DNA of 9,969 nt from an uncultured Ruminococcus sp. (GTDB taxonomy: Bacteria > Bacillota > Clostridia > Oscillospirales > Acutalibacteraceae), in NCBI GenBank assembly GCA_902762335.1, contig CACWNZ010000100.1, positions 1 through 9,969 of the forward strand. Reading direction: 5' to 3'. Within the stretch, counting starts at the first letter, position 1; each line of letters begins with the position of its first letter. Shown piece by piece: positions 7,078 to 9,969 of this stretch. Position numbers and translations under genes: made by a program. The notes beneath the pieces are model-generated. The model worked only from the letters and a program-made list of their open reading frames with translations, had not been told where the DNA came from and searched no databases.

Positions 7078-8478
7078 TTATACCTGATATTTTACCGTTA
7101 TCCTTTCAGGCTGCACCTGAGTGGAAACGCTTATGCTGCTGTAGCCGCTGCAGATCTCTATATCCTGCGAAAGCAGCGCCGATGACACCCATTCTCCGGA
7201 ATAGAGCGGGCTGTCAAGACTGAGCTCCGTTCTTGAAATTATATACGGGACCCATGCCGTCGCCTGCGCGCCCTTTTCAAGCTGGACGGTGCCGAGCACC
7301 TCGCCAAGCTCGGTAGTGTCTCTGCCGTATGAGAAGTAGCACAGTATATAGCGCGTATTCGCCGTTGTTATAAAGCTGTTTACCATAGGCGAAAGGCTCA
7401 CGAGATCCCTGTCTACGAATTCGCAGCTGTCACCCGCCTGAGGATATGAAGAATATCCCGCTACTCTTGCGGTAACCCTGCCCGTAAAGCCTACGGAGAC
7501 CGTGTACTGCGTATTCGGCTCGACACGCATACAGAAGCTGCGCTGCTTTGTGGACGCGCTCGTTCCCGATACCGTCGCAGTACCGTTGGTGTCGGGATAC
7601 AGCGCAAGAATATCCGCGCTTAGCGCGTCAAACAGATTTCTGCCTCTTACGGTGACGGGTATAATATATTTACCCGTCACGGGATCGGGATCTCCTACGC
7701 CCGCGCTGCCGCCGTAAATTATGCAGTCCTCAAGATACTGTCCCCGGGGGCTTATCTCTACGGGCGGTATGCCCGAGCTGACTGCCGAAGCGCCCGTGAC
7801 GGACTGCCTCGGAAAGAAGCTGCCCGTCTGCATATCGCACATTCCCGGCACGCCGCCCTCCGTTACGGGTATGTATTCGTGAACGAGCCTGTTGCCCCTG
7901 TAGACCCTGACGGCAAATATTTCTCCGCTGAACAGGTGCGAATCGATCTCACCGTTCTCGTTGAGTCCTCCTATGCACATCGTTTCAAAAGAAGAAAACG
8001 CCGTGGACGGAAGCGGCTTCTTAAGCTCGCCGTCAAGATAATAGCCGTCCCAGCTTATTGATACGACGTGCTCCGCTTCGGGTGAAAGCGTATCCGCAAT
8101 AACGCTCTCGTCCGCGCCGAATGCCGCATAGGTGCAGTTATAGGCGCAGGCAAGATACATACAGCTCTGCACCGATGCTCCCGCCGGTCTTGCGCCGAAA
8201 ACGAAGCATTTTCCGGTCGTATCGTCTCTCTTTATTTCCGCCTCTACACAGTCGCCGCTCCTCGGGCAGTAGTCCGTCATGACGAACTGCGTGCCGTCAA
8301 AGGTAAGGCTGTCGTAACGCACCGAGCTTATCTCTGCCGTTTCGCAGCGCACTCTGTCGGCGTGAAGGTGAAGAGAGGCAGCTCTGTAAACGTGGTCGCC
8401 CTCAAGATATTTTGAGGTCGGCGGGCAAAGCTCGCCGGTAAGCATATCAACGTGGTTAATTCTGCCTGTAAGCATCAT
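7078..8478 (-). CDS. Phage tail-tip / receptor-binding type protein with LamG-like and jelly-roll regions
   Basis: The protein has 466 residues. After a short N-terminal stretch, residues about 45-215 resemble a concanavalin/LamG-type beta sandwich: DSLTFDGTQFVMTDY near the start and FSGEIFAVRVYRGNRLVHEY at the end, a pattern common in phage tail-tip proteins. A linker with YGGSAGVGDPDPVTGKYIIP, VTVRGRNLFD follows. A second jelly-roll, carbohydrate-binding-like region (about 295-420) ends in TVQLEKGAQATAWVPY, a signature widely seen in clostridial and lactococcal phage tail proteins. Expected role: part of the tail tip or side fibre, contacting cell-surface glycans. It has no signal peptide or membrane segment. 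The start is ATG 8478 with AGGAG at 8485-8489, 6 bases upstream; ATG 8475 is also possible. The start overlaps the stop of the preceding gene (ATGATG over TGA), so translation is probably coupled. The exact tail position and receptor are inference. Confidence 0.82.
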   Translation of the reverse strand: MMLTGRINHVDMLTGELCPPTSKYLEGDHVYRAASLHLHADRVRCETAEISSVRYDSLTFDGTQFVMTDYCPRSGDCVEAEIKRDDTTGKCFVFGARPAGASVQSCMYLACAYNCTYAAFGADESVIADTLSPEAEHVVSISWDGYYLDGELKKPLPSTAFSSFETMCIGGLNENGEIDSHLFSGEIFAVRVYRGNRLVHEYIPVTEGGVPGMCDMQTGSFFPRQSVTGASAVSSGIPPVEISPRGQYLEDCIIYGGSAGVGDPDPVTGKYIIPVTVRGRNLFDALSADILALYPDTNGTATVSGTSASTKQRSFCMRVEPNTQYTVSVGFTGRVTARVAGYSSYPQAGDSCEFVDRDLVSLSPMVNSFITTANTRYILCYFSYGRDTTELGEVLGTVQLEKGAQATAWVPYIISRTELSLDSPLYSGEWVSSALLSQDIEICSGYSSISVSTQVQPERITVKYQV

Positions 8479-8819
8479 TCATCTCTCCTGACTACCGACC
8501 TTATCACCTCAAGCTCGGTGCAGCCGATTATCTTCTCAAGCTCGCCGTCTCTTCTTTGCAGCGCTACGTCATAGAAGTACGTTCCCGGCTCAAGATCCGT
8601 TTCATCGGTGGTAAAGTCGATGACGTACGCGCCGAGTTCGTCATCGTACGCCTGCGGCGGGACCGTTTTTCTGAGGATATAGCCCGTGTAGTATGCGAAT
8701 CGCTTTATACCGATCACAAGCTGCTCGTCCTCCGCAAGGATATAATCCTCGTCTCCGTCCTTAATGCGCAGACCTGTTTTGTAGGCTCTGTTCTGCGCGA
8801 GCCTTATAACGTTGTTCAT
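8475..8819 (-). CDS. Phage baseplate/tail-associated protein (BppU N-domain-like)
   Basis: The 114-residue soluble acidic protein begins MNNVIRLAQNRAYKTGLRIK. Its pattern of an early DGDEDYILAEDEQLVIGIKR strand, a central ILRKTV...AYVIDFTTDET segment and a late LEPGTYFYDVALQRRDGE motif is typical of the Ig-like N-terminal domain of phage baseplate upper proteins. In these a G-x-Y-x-Y-D strand precedes a statement of the polymer or parameter edge. The likely role is an adaptor linking the tail tip protein downstream to the tail. The start is ATG 8819, with AGGAGG 8 bases upstream; readings from 8870 or 8930 are rejected because the latter runs through a terminator hairpin. It is the first gene of the cassette, just downstream of the PAP2 terminator, and no convincing promoter is visible between the two. 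Family assignment is by motif pattern only. Confidence 0.7.
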   Translation of the reverse strand: MNNVIRLAQNRAYKTGLRIKDGDEDYILAEDEQLVIGIKRFAYYTGYILRKTVPPQAYDDELGAYVIDFTTDETDLEPGTYFYDVALQRRDGELEKIIGCTELEVIRSVVRRDE

Positions 8820-8858
8820 TTTCTTTTCCTCCTCGTATGTTTTTTCGTGTTTTGAAAT

Positions 8859-8867
8859 ACCTCCTTT
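8859..8867 (-). promoter_or_regulatory. Orphan extended Shine-Dalgarno sequence AAAGGAGGT
   Basis: A strong AAAGGAGGT lies on the minus strand 40 bases before the first cassette gene, but no ATG, GTG or TTG stands at a usable distance after it. The gene has its own AGGAGG nearer the start. This may be a remnant of a deleted upstream gene or a ribosome standby site. Confidence 0.35.
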
Positions 8868-8885
8868 CATAAGCCCCCCGAAAAC

Positions 8886-8913
8886 AAAAAAAATTCGACC
8901 TCTGAAGGTCGAA
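8886..8913 (-). terminator. Intrinsic terminator of the PAP2 gene
   Basis: On the minus strand TTCGACCT pairs with AGGTCGAA (8894-8901 / 8906-8913) around a 4-base loop, a perfect 8-bp stem followed by eight T (8886-8893). It separates the PAP2 phosphatase from the phage cassette. Confidence 0.93.
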
Positions 8914-8939
8914 TTGTGAGGAACTTTCATAATTTTTTA

Positions 8940-9482
8940 TCAGAGCTGGAACGTAAACAGCGGGATAGACCCTGCTACGGGGATAGCGACAAGCCCGCAT
9001 ACCGTGCCTATGAGCATTCCCGCAATAACGTCCGATGGATAATGCACAAGAAGATACAGCCTTGAGAAGGAGATCAGCAGGGCATACAGCAGCACGGGCA
9101 GGTACCAGGTCTGGCACATACACATAAACACGGCAGCCACTGCAAAGGAGGCTGTAGTATGACCCGAGGGAAAGGAATAGTGGGGCGGGTTTTCGATGAG
9201 CAGATAGCTCTCGAAAGCCTTGTTGCAGGGTCGTATTCTTTTGACGATATGTTTAATTGTGACCTCACCCGTCAGGGAGGCTATACCCATTGCCGCAAGT
9301 ATCATAAAGCCCGTCAGTCTCCATTTGTTCATCAGCAGAAAAGGCAGGCACAGCGCAAACCAGATAAAGCCGTTATCCCCCGAGGCGGTGACAAGTATCA
9401 TAAGCCTGTTGAGGAACTTGGTGTGTCTTTGGGCAAGCCACATAAGCGCCTTGTCGTCCCAGGCCTGGACTCGTTCAAGCAT
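8940..9482 (-). CDS. PAP2-family membrane lipid phosphatase (BcrC/PgpB-like)
   Basis: The 180-residue polytopic membrane protein has the full PAP2 signature in order: KHIVKRIRP (K77-P85, motif KX6RP), PSGH (105-108) and SRLYLLVHYPSD (140-151, motif SRX5HX3D). The catalytic histidines are H108 and H147. Several hydrophobic helices surround the motifs, which should face the outside. The family removes phosphate from undecaprenyl diphosphate (BcrC-type, recycling the cell-wall lipid carrier) or from phosphatidylglycerol phosphate; the sequence alone does not decide which. I chose ATG 9482 because a promoter with its -10 at 9513-9518 should start transcription near 9506, leaving the upstream in-frame ATG at 9524 and TTG at 9575 outside the transcript. 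A modest GGTGA precedes 9482. It is transcribed alone, with its own promoter and a strong terminator. It is an ordinary host gene that marks one edge of the phage cassette. Confidence 0.92.
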   Translation of the reverse strand: MLERVQAWDDKALMWLAQRHTKFLNRLMILVTASGDNGFIWFALCLPFLLMNKWRLTGFMILAAMGIASLTGEVTIKHIVKRIRPCNKAFESYLLIENPPHYSFPSGHTTASFAVAAVFMCMCQTWYLPVLLYALLISFSRLYLLVHYPSDVIAGMLIGTVCGLVAIPVAGSIPLFTFQL

Positions 9483-9512
9483 ATTTTTCACCGTCCATAG
9501 TTTTTCATTATG

Positions 9513-9541
9513 ATTATAACACATATCGCCGACATTTTCAA
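9513..9541 (-). promoter_or_regulatory. Sigma-A promoter for the PAP2 gene
   Basis: On the minus strand TTGAAA (9536-9541), a 17-base spacer and TATAAT (9513-9518). It implies a start of transcription near 9506, 24 bases before the chosen ATG. Confidence 0.82.
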
Positions 9542-9558
9542 ACGTTCTTATAAAATAA

Positions 9559-9576
9559 TTTGACCCCCGGGTCAAA
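9559..9576. repeat. 18-bp perfect inverted repeat, terminator or operator
   Basis: TTTGACCC-CC-GGGTCAAA is a perfect palindrome with a 2-base centre. As RNA on the minus strand it would form a 7-bp stem with a 4-base loop followed by TTATTTTAT, a plausible terminator for the microprotein gene ending at 9586. It also sits 17 bases upstream of the PAP2 -35 box, where an operator would be found. Confidence 0.6.
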
Positions 9577-9585
9577 AAACGATAT

Positions 9586-9723
9586 TTACTTTATAATGAC
9601 GAATGAAGTGACCGCCAGCAGTATTGCGGCGACAACTGCCATAAGATAAGGCGGCAGTATGCCGGAGATTATCATTCCGAGACTGAACGCAAGCATATTT
9701 CCGTTTCTTATGCATTTTCTCAT
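9586..9723 (-). CDS. 45-residue hydrophobic membrane microprotein
   Basis: The minus-strand ATG at 9723 opens a 45-residue frame that begins MRKCIRNGNMLAFSLGMIIS and continues with GILPPYLMAVVAAILLAVTS, then FVIIK and a TAA. The basic N-terminus precedes a nearly continuous hydrophobic region with a central PP, suggesting one long or two short membrane helices. A strong AAGGAGGA (9731-9738) lies 7 bases upstream. A candidate promoter, GTGTCA-17-TATTAT, is at 9762-9790. A palindrome that could terminate it follows 10 bases after the stop. Codon use resembles the neighbours. I do not recognise a family. A role as a small membrane modulator or adaptor is possible but not shown. Confidence 0.75.
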   Translation of the reverse strand: MRKCIRNGNMLAFSLGMIISGILPPYLMAVVAAILLAVTSFVIIK

Positions 9724-9761
9724 GGCTTACTCCTCCTTGACTATCCGCCGCCTACACTAAC

Positions 9762-9790
9762 ATAATATACGCAAAAGAAAAAACTGACAC
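9762..9790 (-). promoter_or_regulatory. Candidate promoter for the microprotein
   Basis: On the minus strand GTGTCA (9785-9790), 17 bases, TATTAT (9762-9767). Four and five of six bases match the consensus hexamers. It lies just after the terminator at 9801-9829 and 39 bases before the ATG. Confidence 0.5.
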
Positions 9791-9800
9791 TGTTTTTTGC

Positions 9801-9829
9801 AAAAAAATACACCGTGCTTTCACACGGTG
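9801..9829 (-). terminator. Intrinsic terminator of the gene at the right edge
   Basis: On the minus strand CACCGTG (9823-9829) pairs with CACGGTG (9810-9816) around a 6-base loop, then TA and seven T (9801-9807). The gene's own stop codon lies in the loop. Confidence 0.92.
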
Positions 9830-9969
9830 CCGATCTGTGTTTTGTATATCATTGCAATGGCGGTCCCGTCAGATACACCGACGAAGGCTCTGTCCGAAGC
9901 TATCGTATTGCTTACGCCTATGGGCATATCCGCCGACAGCTTATAATTTTCCGTCTCGTACAGAAAGCC
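9820..9969 (-). CDS. C-terminal 49 residues of an unrecognised protein (partial)
   Basis: An open minus-strand frame enters from the right edge and ends at a TGA at 9820-9822. It begins GFLYETENYKLSADMPIGVS and continues NTIASDRAFVGVSDGTAIAM, then IYKTQIGTV. It looks like the soluble beta-rich end of a larger protein, with no membrane segment. The family cannot be named from this fragment. The stop codon lies inside the terminator loop, so the last codons (GTV) form one arm of the hairpin. The coding reading is supported by absence of stops, a good codon pattern and the terminator placed exactly at its end. Confidence 0.75.
   Translation of the reverse strand, partial: GFLYETENYKLSADMPIGVSNTIASDRAFVGVSDGTAIAMIYKTQIGTV

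Noticed and set aside
8820..8930. Baseplate gene start at 8930 or 8870
   Set aside because: The 8930 start runs through the PAP2 terminator; neither start has an RBS, whereas ATG 8819 has AGGAGG at 8 bases.
9483..9575. Longer PAP2 start at 9575 (TTG) or 9524 (ATG)
   Set aside because: Both lie upstream of the transcription start implied by the TTGAAA-17-TATAAT promoter.
1..9969. CRISPR array, tRNA/rRNA gene, insertion sequence or toxin-antitoxin pair
   Set aside because: I saw no regularly spaced repeats, cloverleaf sequence, transposase or paired small toxin genes in the window.

Overview
The window looks like chromosomal DNA of a gut-type Clostridia bacterium, probably in the Ruminococcus/Oscillospiraceae area. 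The evidence is a T-box-controlled alaS with a clostridial-style AlaRS N-terminus, strong AGGAGG ribosome-binding sites, heavy ATA/AGA/AGG codon use at roughly 50% GC, and clostridial phage-type tail and lysis proteins. The genus is inference.

Layout. (1) 1-465, minus strand: the first 44 codons of alaS, its alanine T-box leader with an intrinsic terminator, and a near-perfect sigma-A promoter. (2) 560-4922, plus strand: a two-gene operon with its own promoter. It encodes a 247-residue lipoprotein and then an 1147-residue protein joining a Clp-type AAA+ module, a receiver-like middle region and a membrane-segment-free FtsH AAA/M41 zinc protease. A bidirectional terminator closes it. (3) 8819-4926, minus strand: a compact phage-derived cassette in the order baseplate/tail protein, tail-tip or receptor-binding protein, unknown protein broken by an apparent 1-base frameshift, TM/coiled-coil lysis accessory, r1t-type holin, and GH25-SH3-Cpl-7 endolysin. 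The genes overlap or nearly touch. No head, packaging, integrase or repressor genes are in the window, and ordinary host genes lie on both sides. (4) 8886-9969, minus strand: a PAP2 lipid phosphatase with its own promoter and terminator, an unlisted 45-residue membrane microprotein, and the last 49 codons of an unrecognised gene that ends inside its terminator hairpin.

How the genes work together. AlaRS is expected to be induced when tRNA-Ala is uncharged. The lipoprotein and the fused unfoldase-protease are co-transcribed and may form a membrane-associated quality-control or envelope-stress unit (inference). The phage cassette pairs target recognition (tail proteins) with murein destruction (holin plus endolysin). 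It could be a prophage tail end, a decayed prophage, or a domesticated lytic unit; the window cannot decide between these.

The two most interesting points are the Clp/receiver-like/FtsH fusion protease and the isolated tail-lysis cassette.
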